Position numbers and translations under genes: made by a program
Shown: piece by piece, positions 36,575 through 47,713 of the stretch
Numbering within the stretch: position 1 is the first letter of the stretch
Layout of the letters: every line of letters starts with the position of its first letter
Notes under the pieces: generated by a model
What the model saw: the letters and a program-made list of their open reading frames with translations, nothing else
The model's database searches: none
What the model was told of the DNA's origin: nothing
NCBI GenBank assembly: GCA_934045905.1
Contig: OW203766.1
Span: forward strand, 21,198,309-21,262,308
Reading direction: 5' to 3'
Length of the DNA: 64,000 bases
Origin: Leuctra nigra
Taxonomy: Eukaryota; Arthropoda; Insecta; Plecoptera; Leuctridae

Positions 36575-36799
36575 CAAGAAATGTCATTTTTTGGTGGCAT
36601 GGCAATATAGTCCTAATCAACTGTTTAAAATTTAGCAGAGCACTAAATACCTAGGACTTAGGACCAGTCTTTCAATACTCTGCTAAGTTTTAAACGGGTG
36701 ATTAGGACTGTATTGTCATGGCAACAACCAATGACATAGGTACCTAGAATGACTGTGTTAACTTAATTACTGGTTCTAGCAGAGTATTGAAAAACTGGA
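36575..36799. mobile_element. Two abutting copies of short MITE family B (inverted pair)
   Basis: The intact copy spans 36661-36799 (GGACCAGTCTTTCAATACTC to the inverted GAGTATTGAAAAACTGG). Immediately to its left, 36575-36660 is a partial copy in the opposite orientation (GGCATGGCAATATAGTCC). This head-to-head arrangement may reflect insertion of one copy beside another. Confidence 0.6.
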
Positions 36800-38446
36800 C
36801 ATTAGAGTACCATAAAAATAAAAATGCATGTTTCAGCTACGAAAATACTCGAGACCTGTACACAAAATACATGTACCGTTTTTGGAAACTCCCCTTTTTC
36901 ATTGTTTTAATGCATTATCTTAAAGTGAATTCTAAAAAAGGCAATCTCGTTAGTGACTCGAGACTCGGCAAAGAAAATGTCTACGTCATAAGAACCCTTC
37001 ATTCCGCTGAGTGATGCGTCACTTCGAGTTAGGTCGAGTTGTTTACCAACACAGTCTGCTAATGTACTTGGCTGTTATTAAGCAGATACGTCCGTCGCAT
37101 CATTGCACGGCATCATTACCATGGCTCAGTCCGGAGATCCTCACTTCAATTCCCGTCAGCGGCTTTCCTGTTCTAGAGGTCAGATGATTTCCAGTCATCG
37201 TTCTCTATGTAAATGACGATTTGAATACCGAATTTCCATAAACAAATTAGTTGAATAACATAAATTGTGAAATATGATGTTTTATTTCAAGATATTTTGC
37301 GGTGTTAAATGAACGAATCGTTCATCAAATTCTGTTTTATTCGTAAATTGCATTAACAATCATAAAGTTTTAGATTGTTTTTCGTAATAGCTTTATCGGT
37401 CGTCACTATTTGTGAGATCCTTCCATCCCCCAGGTATTTTCTTCTAACCTTACTAAACATTAGCGTAACGTTCTCTTGGGAAAACAGTGAATAGCCAAAC
37501 TTTTCTTATTTTCCCAAAACGAAGCACGTAGAAGTGTTATATTTCACCAGCACGTCGCTATGCAATCAGATTCAGTCCTGTTTCACAATCTTTCAATCCC
37601 ATCCCCCTTCTTCCACGTGAAAACAGCCGCTTGACACCATCATGTCAACTAAAAGTGTTTTCTATACCCTTAGTCCTCGTAAAGTAAAACTCGCATTGGC
37701 CACTTTAAATAAAGTTACTACTGACTATTTTTCTCTGTCTTGATCGGCTCATCGTGAGAAAAATATACATGAAATTCCCGTCAACTCAATCATGTTTGAA
37801 ATCAAAACTTGTCTCCTCCAACATCAATTCACAAACAAAACGCGCCTAACGCTCTTTTGGAAGCAAACCTCGCCTAATCCTAACAATCTTCCTATCATCC
37901 TATAACCTATCTATCTTATGTGAGTGGGTGTAGGTACGTTTAAAAAATAGTAGCTATGATTTTTTAACTTAATTTAACGTATTTTTAATTTATTCTGTAA
38001 TTTTTTTAACATATGACCCTGAATATAGCTGAGAATTATTAAAAATTAAAAAATAGTATATAAGAACTAATTTCTGTAAAGTGGTACATCATTACCGAGC
38101 TTTATAATATTCAAAACTGCCTTATCAAAAATACATTTTAACCATAAGAGGGTAACGCATAATTTTCGTTCATTTTTCTCTTGCTTTAGTATATTTCAAA
38201 AAATCAACAAGTTTTGATATATTCTCTTCGTTTTTCGCTCTTTCTGAAAATTATAAAATATGGATAATGCTAGATTTGCTTTAAAGAGGTCTCACTTCCA
38301 TCTTCGTGGTCCAAACTCTTGGAAATACGCTACGTGATAACACAAAATCCTGTCCACTATATTAGCCTAAGCCTCTTTGAGCCCTGTGCGAAATTGCCGG
38401 TTCAGTTAGGATAAGTCTAAGCCACATGGATTCAGCTACCTTCTAT
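36800..38446. other. Non-coding stretch with SINE-like remnant
   Basis: The segment around 37110-37250 (CATGGCTCAGTCCGGAGATC ... TTCAATTCCCGTC) resembles a decayed tRNA-derived SINE head with a B-box-like CAATTCCCG. No gene recognised elsewhere. Confidence 0.35.
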
Positions 38447-38512
38447 GCAAGGTCCACTCGATCTCCGCCAGTTGGCCGCTTGTCCGCTAGGCGGAGATCG
38501 AGTGGACCTTGC
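38447..38512. repeat. Perfect 23-bp inverted repeat (hairpin)
   Basis: The arms 38447-38469 and 38490-38512 (CAAGGTCCACTCGATCTCCG in one arm) are perfectly complementary around a 20-bp loop. The direct repeat CTTCTATG flanks the hairpin on both sides (about 38440 and 38513), so it could be a tiny insertion with an 8-9-bp duplication. Confidence 0.75.
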
Positions 38513-38552
38513 CTTCTATGTGGCTGTGAAGATAATAATGTGACCGGACAGG

Positions 38553-38640
38553 GCAAGGTCTAGCAATCACATTAGTTGACCCGCCCAATGCCATCGAGAT
38601 ACCTTGGTTTATGCGAACAAGGGGTAAGGTACTGAACTTG
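38553..38640 (+). repeat. Dispersed repeat family C, copy 1
   Basis: CAAGGTCTAGCAATCACATT ... CCATCGAGATACCTTGGTTT matches 39373-39456 over about 80 bp. The two ends (CAAGGTCT and ACCTTG) are themselves inverted. Non-coding. Confidence 0.6.
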
Positions 38641-39372
38641 TGTGAAGATAAGGGATCGTGAGAGCATATGAAAGTCTATTTGAAACTCGCAGGGGATATT
38701 AACGTCGGGATGTGTTTAGAGGGTTAGTTTATACTTTTGTCACATTCAAACGGTCTAGAAGTTCTAACGTTTTGGTATTTTGATAATCCTGCAAATAATT
38801 TAAAATGCGTGTTTTATTTTTGAATTAAAAATCACCATAATGTTTCTAAAACAAATTAATGGAAATATAAAAATTAGTTATTGTCAGTCTGTAAGACATT
38901 GCACCAATAAGAGGTGCATCTTATCTTAAAAATGCGTTTGTTAGAAAGAAAATATTAATTTCTAAAAAATTTGCAAAATATGAGTCTATTTTACGAAAAT
39001 ATGTGAACATTGTTGTGCATGTAAAAAAATAGTAAATTTTTTTCGGGACCAAAAGACATGCAAACTTTTGGCCAATTTTCGATCATCATGCAAACTGCTG
39101 AAGAATTATAGCTCCATCTTTGATCTGACCTATGAATATCAAGAAATTCAGAAACATTTAATTTATCAGATATTTTGTATGGATTTAATGGTTAAAAGAC
39201 CTAACGATAGATATCAGCACCGTGTATTTTATTTGGAATATCGTTATTTTTCTTATAACCAATCACAAATCCAGAAACCGCTCATAAGACATTTGTTCCG
39301 TAATAGAAAAAAAACATCTTTACCCCCGAAAGTCCAAGATCCAAGAAAGCCAATAAGATCACTAACTAAAGC

Positions 39373-39456
39373 CAAGGTCTCGCAAATCACATTTGCTGAC
39401 CACACAGAGCCATCGAGAGACCTTGGTTTACGCGACTTAAGGGAGAGGTCTGCTCC
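39373..39456 (+). repeat. Dispersed repeat family C, copy 2
   Basis: CAAGGTCTCGCAAATCACAT ... CCATCGAGAGACCTTGGTTT. It overlaps a chance 137-codon + frame (39068-39481) that I do not regard as a gene. Confidence 0.6.
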
Positions 39457-41405
39457 ACAAGGGAGTAGAAAGATGTCATAAAGTGAAGACGTCGTTCGTT
39501 TCTGTCAGGTTGGCAACTGTGTCGTAAAACATGGAGGCAATGTACTAGGTGGACGCTGTTTATACTACACATGAGACGCGTCTAAGGACCTTGATAGGAG
39601 ATAGAGCGATGCGTGGGTGGGTTGGATGGATAAAGAAAGCTGTTTTGTTTTTAGGACCTCTCTGTATACTGGCTGAGGAAAGCTTTTACACTCCTCTTCT
39701 AAATGTTAATAGGACTGTTTTGAAATGGGCCGATAATTCTGAAGCTATTTGCCTGGTTGATCGGTAAATGGACACTCTTGTTTTGATCTATTTTGAGATC
39801 TATTTTCTTAGGATTATAAGATTTTAACCAAAATCAATCAATTATTTCGTTTTCATCAACCTATACAATATTACCATATTAGTAAAATATATTCAAAAGC
39901 ACATTATTTTGCATAACTATTCCTTCGTTTAGAGGGAACATGCGAAATAAAAACGAAATAAATATCCTTCGTACAAACGAAAACTTTGGACAGCCTTATA
40001 TTTTAATGTCACCGCTTTCTTGATGAAAACTCCACACATCGATTTAGGTGCCTGCTGAGGGTGGATGAGCTTTGCACATGCGCAATTGATACCTGAAAAT
40101 ATTACAAACACATCTGGTTTTTTAATTTCCAAATTTAGGTTCACTTCGTGAATAGAAAAAGAATAAATTTATTTCGTTTATATAAGAATCACTCTTAAAA
40201 ATTTGCTTATATAAGCAAATATATACTTTGAAATTTTGAGATTATTTCGATTAAATTGTTTAGCTACAGCTTGTGTAGCTTGTACTATTTCAGTTGCAAT
40301 GCCATCGTTTCATCATGTTCGACACATCCAGTGACTAATTAATTTCCCTGTCAGTTAATTGCTCAAAGGTGTTGGACGAACACGACTCGTGAAGGTCGAT
40401 CAGTGTCAGACGGGCCAGGCGGGATTCGAACGCGCGCTCTACAAGATTTATCGCTGTTTTGAGACCCCCCCTCCCCCCCACCTGGCGGAAGATTTAGTAG
40501 CGAGCTGGACATTTTGATCGTTCACTTCTCAACATTTCGGACACGTATAGATGGAAGCACCACACGTCCATGCACAGAGATTCGAACCCAGAACCATGGC
40601 TTGGACCAGTGATTTGGTGGACATCAGAAAGTAGAGGTCGTCAAAAATATGTCATTTAAAATACAACAAAAATAGATCTAAACTGCGGATTCCATTCTTA
40701 GAAATACTTCGTAGTCTTAGAAAAGAAAAGTTAGACATCCAAACTTCATGTCCTATTTTGATTTTGTAAAATTAATTTTGTATTCCGAAGTAGGTACCTC
40801 ATACAAATTAGGTAATAATAATATTATGTAAATTCGCGTAAAATGACTATTAGTGAAATAAAATTAGTATATTATGATAACGAAAAGTTATGAAATAGGA
40901 GTTGATTAAAAAGTAATAATTGTTCTATTTTATTTGAATTGGAAAGGGTAACAAATTTAATTATAATATTTTAAATTGTTTATCTTTTTACAGACATAGA
41001 AAACGTGTTCTTCTCTGCGTGATACAAAGGATTATGTGAATACCTAGGAAACATCGCATGTGTTCCGTCGAGTTTTTCAACTATAAACTCTTCGATTATA
41101 CTTTTTTCTCTTCTCGTTTGGACCTGAACCCAAAAAGTTCAGTGTCACTGGACTACACCATTGTTAGATTCTCGTCTAGAGAGAAAACTTTCTCGCCCTG
41201 AAAATTGTTTGTCTCGCTACGTCAAGAATAACCCTTCAACTCGGACAACTAAATTCAATCGCATTTTGTATCCCCTCATTTCGTCCTCTCCTTCAACAAC
41301 AACAAATATATATTAAATTTTCCCTTTTTTCAATCTTTTCGAGTGACATTTTGCATGGCATGAATATGTGCTCGACTTATATGGGGTGGAACAACGCTTG
41401 TGTTC
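39457..41405. other. Non-coding stretch with SINE B-boxes and a 20-bp palindrome
   Basis: ATTTGCTTATATAAGCAAAT at 40201-40220 is a perfect palindrome. Two minus-strand B boxes occur: CGTTCGAATCCCGCC (about 40414-40428) and GGGTTCGAATCTC (about 40579-40593). These are consistent with decayed tRNA-derived SINEs. No gene recognised. Confidence 0.4.
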
Positions 41406-41447
41406 GGGGGGGCGTGACTGCCCCCACGGGGGGTAGGGGGTGGGGGG
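41406..41447 (+). repeat. G-quadruplex-forming tract with competing hairpin
   Basis: G-runs lie at 41406-41412, 41428-41433, 41436-41440 and 41442-41447. The first run can alternatively pair with CCCCC at 41421-41425 (GGGGGC...GCCCCC). Either structure is predicted from sequence only. Confidence 0.6.
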
Positions 41448-41813
41448 CAAGGAGACGGTAGACGTGACATTTAGGAGACGCGACCAGACATTTAAAGCCT
41501 CTCTCGTCGTTCAACATGGTGCGTCGTTAAGAACGCGTCGTTGGTTTTTCAGAAGAACTTTAGATCGTCGTTGAATCATCTTTTCTGAGATCCATGAATG
41601 TATTAGACTAAAACTCGAGCAAATAGTTTTAAAAATTGGATTCATTTAATACTATAACGTGCATCATTTATTTCATGAAATCTATTTTTGTATCATCATC
41701 TAGTTTTTTGAAATTTTTTATGAAATTTATGAATCCATACAAACTTGTAATATTTTGAGATGAATTGACGAAAAACAGAAAACTTGTTGACTGGAAATAT
41801 CTGGAAATTGGTA

Positions 41814-42102
41814 TTAAGCTGGGTTCCCATACTTCGCATCGAATCCTCTTCCGGTTTGCTTCGCTTTCGCAAAATGGCTACCTTTTAACAAAGGAAATCG
41901 TCCATGTTTACATTCGCATGTTCGCGTGTTTCGGTTTCGTTAAAGTTGAGCCAATTTAAACTTTGACGAAACCGAAACGAAACTGAAACACGCGAACATG
42001 GGAATGTAAACATGGACGATTTCTATGTTAAAAGGTAGCCATTTTGCGAAAGCGAAGCGAACCGGAAGCGAATTCGATGCGAAGCATGGGAACCCAGCTT
42101 AA
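41814..42102. mobile_element. Foldback MITE with TTAA flanks
   Basis: The element 41818-42098 (281 bp) starts GCTGGGTTCCCATACTTCGC and ends with the inverse. The arms of about 135 bp cover nearly its whole length. TTAA flanks both sides (41814-41817 and 42099-42102). It is distinct in sequence from family A, although it also uses TTAA. The arms are highly similar, so it is probably fairly young. No transposase. Confidence 0.8.
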
Positions 42103-43590
42103 GACATTTGTTTTCAATTCATTAATTCAAAAACATTTTTATTTTTTATTTTTTAATGTGATACAATTGTTCAAAATGCAAAGTGAAATTGGAAAAAAAC
42201 AATAACGTAAAATACAACTGTGTAAACAGATGTTGTTATGTGAGTAAACATTCCGCCATCTTCCCTGACCCGGCACCTCCACCGAGTCATATCAAGACTT
42301 GATTGGCTGCTATATTCACGAACTCACGATGTGTTTCCAATTTCCAGAACCATTTCACATTCGAATTTCTACCAGGAATCTCGAGGAAGTCTCGCGGGTC
42401 CTGTTGCAGGAAATGTTTTCATGAAACGGTCCTTCGTTTTATAGCCACCAAGTTTTGTTCGAAAGACCGTATTACAGGATCGAAAATATATTCCATTGCC
42501 ACAAAATGATGAGTTAGTTCATGTGAAGGTATCTTCATGAGAAGATTCTTCCCAGAGTGCAATGTTGCTTGTAGACATTATGAGAAGTTACAGAATCTTG
42601 AAACCCCAGCCCAAGTTAATAAGATTTTCTATTAGGCTTTCACACCATGTACTCTTACAGCCTCAACAGATGTTTCCAAAAGTCTTAGTATTATAAACAA
42701 GAATGCGAGTTCAGCTCGAGAAGAGTATTACGAGGGTAGAAATGAAGAAGACAATTTGAAAGTCTTCGTCGTTGAGGCACATCTTTACTGGGTGTAATCT
42801 TAGCAGAGGCAGTATCAGGATCAGGAATAAATTACGGACATTTCGGATAAACAGATTTTATAAAAGTAAATGTGCCGTTGAATATATACGGGTTTAGAAA
42901 TTTGATTCTTTTTTTAACAAAGCGACGTCATTTGCGTTGTCAACCCCATCCCCCCTCCTCCTACCACCCACATGAATATGTCCCTGAAAAACTTTTAGCG
43001 ATTTTGAAATAGATACAATAGTTTTAAATTTAATTACAGTGTTCTCTAACCCTACAAACTCTCACACAGTCAAATAGATTTTTTACCTTTTTTATATTGT
43101 AAATATAAACATTGTCAATATATATATTTACAAAACAGGTACACACAAACACATCAAACACATAAAAAAGTTTTATCAACTACACAGAAAATATTTTCAA
43201 TTAAAATTAGTTTAAATCTGCGTTATGGTCTGTTATACTACATGAGTAGGTAGTGAATGAGTTCAGTAACTCATTACTTTTGCTTGAGATGCAGCCCTGG
43301 GGGTCTCAAAGTTTATAAATAAACTTGAAATCTTCCTTATATATAAGGGTAAATATAAAAAGTGTAAAGGTAATATCTACGATACTAATAGGTTGTTTTA
43401 AGTTATTTGTTGCATTTACCAATGTGAACGGTAAAAAATCTCAATATTTTGAATACTTATGACAACATTCTTGAAGACTTCGACAGCAGTGTAATTCCGA
43501 CTTAGCCGTTTGCCTTTTGGCCTTTTTCTCGCAATTTCTCTTGATTGCGATGCCCTGTTCGTTGGGCTTGCTCTTTCAGTTGCCGGCGGA
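42103..43590. other. Non-coding stretch
   Basis: GGTGGAGGTGCCGGGT occurs on the minus strand at about 42269-42285 (third occurrence in the window). No gene recognised; AT-rich, with a TATATATA tract at 43118-43128. Confidence 0.45.
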
Positions 43591-43614
43591 GGGCGGGGGG
43601 GGGGGGGGGGGGGG
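43591..43614 (+). repeat. Poly-G tract
   Basis: GGGC followed by 20 G. The open frames on both strands here are products of this low-complexity tract. Confidence 0.85.
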
Positions 43615-45420
43615 TTGATATTGCACCCCACCCAGAGGGCAACCTCCACCCTTGCTTCAGTCAATAACCCTCTCCGACGTATGGATCGTCTTTAATCGAC
43701 GTCCCGACGCTAGCAGCGAGCGTCGTCAAGAGAACGAAGAAAAAAAATGTAATTCTAAAGATTTTAGATCTGGGTGCTATCTTATAAGCAGTGGCGTACT
43801 AGGAAGAATGTTTCAGGTGGGAAAGAGGGGAGGGGGGAGCAGGTAACATACTGAAGAAACTTCAAATTTGCAAGAAAATTACACAATAGCTCGTTTATGT
43901 GCATTATTGTTCATGATCTGTACCTCAGAGGTAGAAGACTGGAAGTCCATTTCAATGATTCTTGATAAGAGTTTTAAAAAAGCAGTAACCGTCATTAAAC
44001 AGTTATTTATTTAAGAGAATACTTCAATATGACTATAATTGTTGACATCAGTCAAACTATAATTGATAGCGCTTGCTTACATAATTTTAAATGTGTGCAA
44101 CGCAAAACCGAGAAAATGGACTTCGCAATCTCCTATCTCTGAGATAATAACGAAATTGTACACTTTTGAAGCTCAGTGTTCAGTAAATATTTAGGATTTT
44201 AAATCAAACAAAGTTAATTTTCTTTAAAGCATAGTTAAGTATGCAGAATTTAACTTTTCATGATCGCCAGTGTCGGGGCTCGAACTTGGGATTCCAAGTG
44301 TCCCTCTCATTCAATTGGAATCACTTTGCAAAATGTTACGCAGCCGGCCCAACGCTGAATTTCTCTTTTTGATGACCGCCCAATTTCACCCTTTCTTTCT
44401 GTAAGTTTCTTATTGGACAGTTAGAGAATTACTGTCTTGGCAAGTTTCCGCTTTCCTGGTCGGAAACCCGAAGCCTCATAACTCCCAGAGTTAGACATCG
44501 TACCTTAGCCTTTATTACATCTTGACAACAATACTAACGCCACTTCTTTACACTAACACTCGACACAGCCTCAGGGGAAAATGTGACTTTCATCAAATTA
44601 TAAGGAAAATAGACAACTTTTGAACTTTGTATTTAGAAAACCGTTATTATAACTAACTTCTTAGTTACTACTGTACAAATTATAAAAATCAAATTTTAAA
44701 ATTACTTACTTAATTATGAGAGAATTTATTCAATTTTCTTAATTATACAAGAAATTTAATCAACTGCTCATTAAAGTCAGAACTGTTACATTTATTTAAC
44801 ATACTTATAAAGTTAAAAATATTATTCGTGGTAATTTTTGTTCAGTAGACAGATAATGAAAAAAATATGCAAATACTACTAAACATCATATTCATGAGTA
44901 CCTACAACAAAACACATTGTAAAAATTACAGCTTTAGAGATTGACTCCAAACGCCATTATAATTTGACGTTTTACTCGCAGTTTATTTATAAAAATCATA
45001 ATCGCAGTCAGGTTTAGTTCGTTGTTAGTAACATATTACACAATTTCTGCTTATTCAAGTCAATCAAAAGTCAAGTTAAATCTAAAGCCGTTCCACAATT
45101 CCAAGTGTCTAAAATACATTATTATGCAAATTACTTGGCTATAGTTTGAATGTTCAGTAATGGGGTTGTTCACTGCCATTTGCTCTCACTCGCAGCGCTA
45201 GCAGCATTGGAGGTATCTCTCTCTGATTGGTTGGTTTCTGAATCCAAGATCTATGAATCAAACTCCCGCCAAGATTTAAAAACCTTCCATTCCGCTAGAT
45301 GCATTTTGATTGGCTCTCTCCCGGACGATTAGAACAGCAGCGCCATCTACAATAGTTTTGCATGAACAACCCCATTGGTCAGAGAGCACGTCTCTGTGCT
45401 CGCCAGGATGGTCAGACATA
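43615..45420. other. Non-coding stretch
   Basis: AGTGGCGTACTAGG at 43789-43802 resembles a transposon end, but no partner was found. The minus strand at 44265-44300 has AAGTTCGAGCCCCGACAC, a tRNA-type B box. No gene recognised. Confidence 0.45.
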
Positions 45421-45421
45421 C

Positions 45422-45457
45422 GCTCGACAACCTCGACAACCTCGACAACCTCGACAA
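45422..45457 (+). repeat. 9-bp tandem repeat (CTCGACAAC), four copies
   Basis: Four units in a row. They produce the repeated Ser-Thr-Thr motif in one overlapping chance frame. Confidence 0.85.
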
Positions 45458-45545
45458 ATGACAGCGACGATGTCACCACACGTCAACTGGTATAAGAGTG
45501 ATGATCAGAATGATTGCTGATAATGATTGACATCTTGATCGCTGA

Positions 45546-46317
45546 TACGGGCTGATCAAAAAGTTCCAGGACTGATTTAATTGCGCGGCAATGGAGCTTA
45601 GGAGAGCACTGCGGTTGGCAGCATTGTTTAGCATGACTCTTCCTGAGCACAACTGTTTTGTAAGATTTTCGATAACCTTCTTTATTGTGAAGTTACAGCT
45701 GTTATGGTGAAACAAGATTTTTGTGTTCGGCGAATTTTTGATAATTTGCGAAATTGATCAAAAAGAAGGTCTCTTCAGAGGGTCTCTTTAGTTTTGGGGG
45801 TTTTGTGGACGTCTCGTCTCCGGTAATGACGTTTCAAAAAAAAATTAATCGTCATTTTACCATTTCAAAAAGTTGCTGACAAACCAAAGCTCAGAGTTTT
45901 TTTCTTCGGTCAAAAGTCTCGGAACACTCTTTCAGCCAAACATCTCATCTGCAACTTTTCAATAAAAAATTTGTTGACATGGTTATCAGGAACTTCTTGA
46001 ATGGCAATTGACGATGAAAACTTTTTGAAAAGTGTCATTACCGAAGAAGAGACGTCACCAAAATCCCTAACTCAAAGAGACCCTCTGAAGAGACCTTCTT
46101 TTTGATGAATTTCGCAAATGATCAAAAATTCGCCAAACACAAAAATCTTGTTTCACCATAACAGCTGTAACTTTACAAAAACGAAGGATATCGAAAATCT
46201 GAAAAAACAGTTGTGCTCAGGAAGAGTCATGCTAAACAATGCTGCCAACCGCACTGCTCTCCTACGCTCCATTGCCACGCAATTAAAACAGTCCGCGTAT
46301 TTTTTGAACAGCCCTTA
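45546..46317. mobile_element. Long foldback element, 768 bp, TA-flanked
   Basis: The element 45548-46315 has ends CGGGCTGATCAAAAAGTTCC and the inverse TTTTTTGAACAGCCCT. The arms are similar for about 250 bp (for example GGAGAGCACTGCGGTTGGCA opposite TGCCAACCGCACTGCTCTCC), and weaker symmetry continues to the centre. TA flanks both ends (45546-45547 and 46316-46317), as in Tc1/mariner-like elements. The frames on the two arms (45473-45715 minus and 46118-46399 plus) translate to similar peptides only because the arms are inverted copies. No transposase. Confidence 0.8.
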
Positions 46318-46407
46318 CAAAATTTTCGAGAAGAAACTTTTAGAAAAGTTCAAGAATTTGTATAAAGTTTTGATTTTATATAATGTTCCGATTTCATAAT
46401 GATCTAT

Positions 46408-46514
46408 TAAATCAGTTTTTAACTAAAACAGTTGTTTAGGACTAGATTGGCATAGCAACAGCCAATGAAATACTTGGAATGACCATTTAAACTGTCTGTT
46501 AGTAATTGAAAAAC
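46408..46514. mobile_element. Short MITE family B, copy 4
   Basis: ATCAGTTTTTAACTAAAACA ... TAGGACTAGATTGGCATAGC ... AGTAATTGAAAAACAGTC follows the order of the copy at 36661. It lies about 90 bp beyond the long foldback element. Confidence 0.55.
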
Positions 46515-47261
46515 AGTCTTTGAATGTGTTCTTAGCGCTGCAGAATAATATTTTAATCCCTAAATATATCCATGAAATAACCTTATTTGGATGTGTTTTC
46601 GGCCTTCATATTTGAATGAAAGCAAATTACATTCGTGTACAAGTGGACAAAACATTTTCAATGATTATTCAAATGCTGGAGCCCAATGGCTCTCCACGGT
46701 CCTCGGAGGGGGGTAAAAGTTTGCATGTGCCTCCGTGTTTTCCACTGGTCCTAGAAGAGAAATGATTTTCTGTCAAACCCTGCTGGATGCTGACCATAGT
46801 GACGTCATGGAAATGTAGCGAATTGGAAACGTTCGCTCTGAACATCAGAATTATTGTTGTGCTTTCAATAAGAATATATTTTCAGTTTTCAGCGGAACGA
46901 CGTTGAATATTTGCGAAGCGTAAGGCGTTGGAATTTCGTTATAAGTATTTACTTTCAGAGTCCAGACGAACAAGCCGAAAAGACCGATGTATTTGTTTCT
47001 CGAAGTGGCAGTTGAATAGAGTGAACTGTAATTCTCTTCTACCAACATATCAAAATTGCCAGCAAAATTTATTTTTCGAGAACTGATTTACACATACCTC
47101 AAAAATTTCTTCTAATGCAGTAACATAATTTGTAAACACTTAAGTACCTATAGTATCTCAAATGTTCCTTTTTGCTTCTAACCAATAATGTTCTAGTTTT
47201 GATAGTAATTAACAGTAATTATGTTTAGGTAATTCTGCAATTAATAGTAATTACGAAGCAA
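46515..47261. other. Non-coding stretch
   Basis: Contains a palindromic TGACGTCA at about 46801-46808. The minus frame at 46851-47048 is unassigned. Confidence 0.45.
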
Positions 47262-47480
47262 GTTAGCTCAGACAGTTATGTTCTGTACTTACATTCCGGA
47301 TGACCCAGGTTCATTTCCCGTCGCCATCTTTCCTATTTGAAACTTTTCGTGGTCTCAATATAGACATAATCATCATCATCATAATCATCATAGTCGTCTC
47401 CCTATCATATTTATAAATCATTCATCAGTCGCCTAATGAGCCTAATTGCAGAAAAGTGCGATATTAAACATGAGTACAAA
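47262..47480 (+). mobile_element. tRNA-derived SINE remnant
   Basis: AGTTAGCTCAGACAG (A-box region, about 47264-47278) and CAGGTTCATTTCCCG (B box, about 47308-47322) have the spacing of a tRNA head. They are followed by a tRNA-unrelated body with an ATCATC microsatellite (47367-47395) and the tail CTAATTGCAGAAAAGTGCG, shared with 14465-14560. The order head, body, repeat-rich tail fits a SINE. The head is too decayed to name the parent tRNA. Confidence 0.55.
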
Positions 47481-47586
47481 AAAATATAAGTATTTATTTA
47501 AAGGTAATTAACCTCTCGTTATCGATTATCAATTTGAAATTGTCAAGTGTAACATGGACTCGAAAGAATTGCGATTCTCTTTGCAG

Positions 47587-47713
47587 CCAAAGCTCCGTTG
47601 AGTTTGCAAGATCGCATTATTTGTACCGAGCTGAGTCGAGACCTGGAAGTTCTGGGTAGGAAACCTCCGCTTATTCTCGTTCCAAGAAGAGGGAAGTTTG
47701 CGCGAACTATTCG
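47587..47713 (+). CDS. Possible coding exon (weak)
   Basis: A TTCTCTTTGCAG acceptor-like site precedes an open segment ending at a GTACGT donor-like site. The frame contains LGRKPPLILVPRRGKF, with mixed, coding-like codon use in otherwise AT-rich DNA. The same stretch is also open on the minus strand (47529-47816), so this may just be a GC-richer non-coding island. I do not recognise the peptide, and no partner exon is evident. Confidence 0.15.

Noticed and set aside
39068..39481. 137-codon + frame, the longest non-repeat + frame
   Set aside because: AT-rich codons, no family motif, and its 3' part lies in a dispersed repeat (39373-39456).
43416..43695. Proline-rich and glycine-rich frames
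   Set aside because: Produced by the poly-G tract at 43591-43614.
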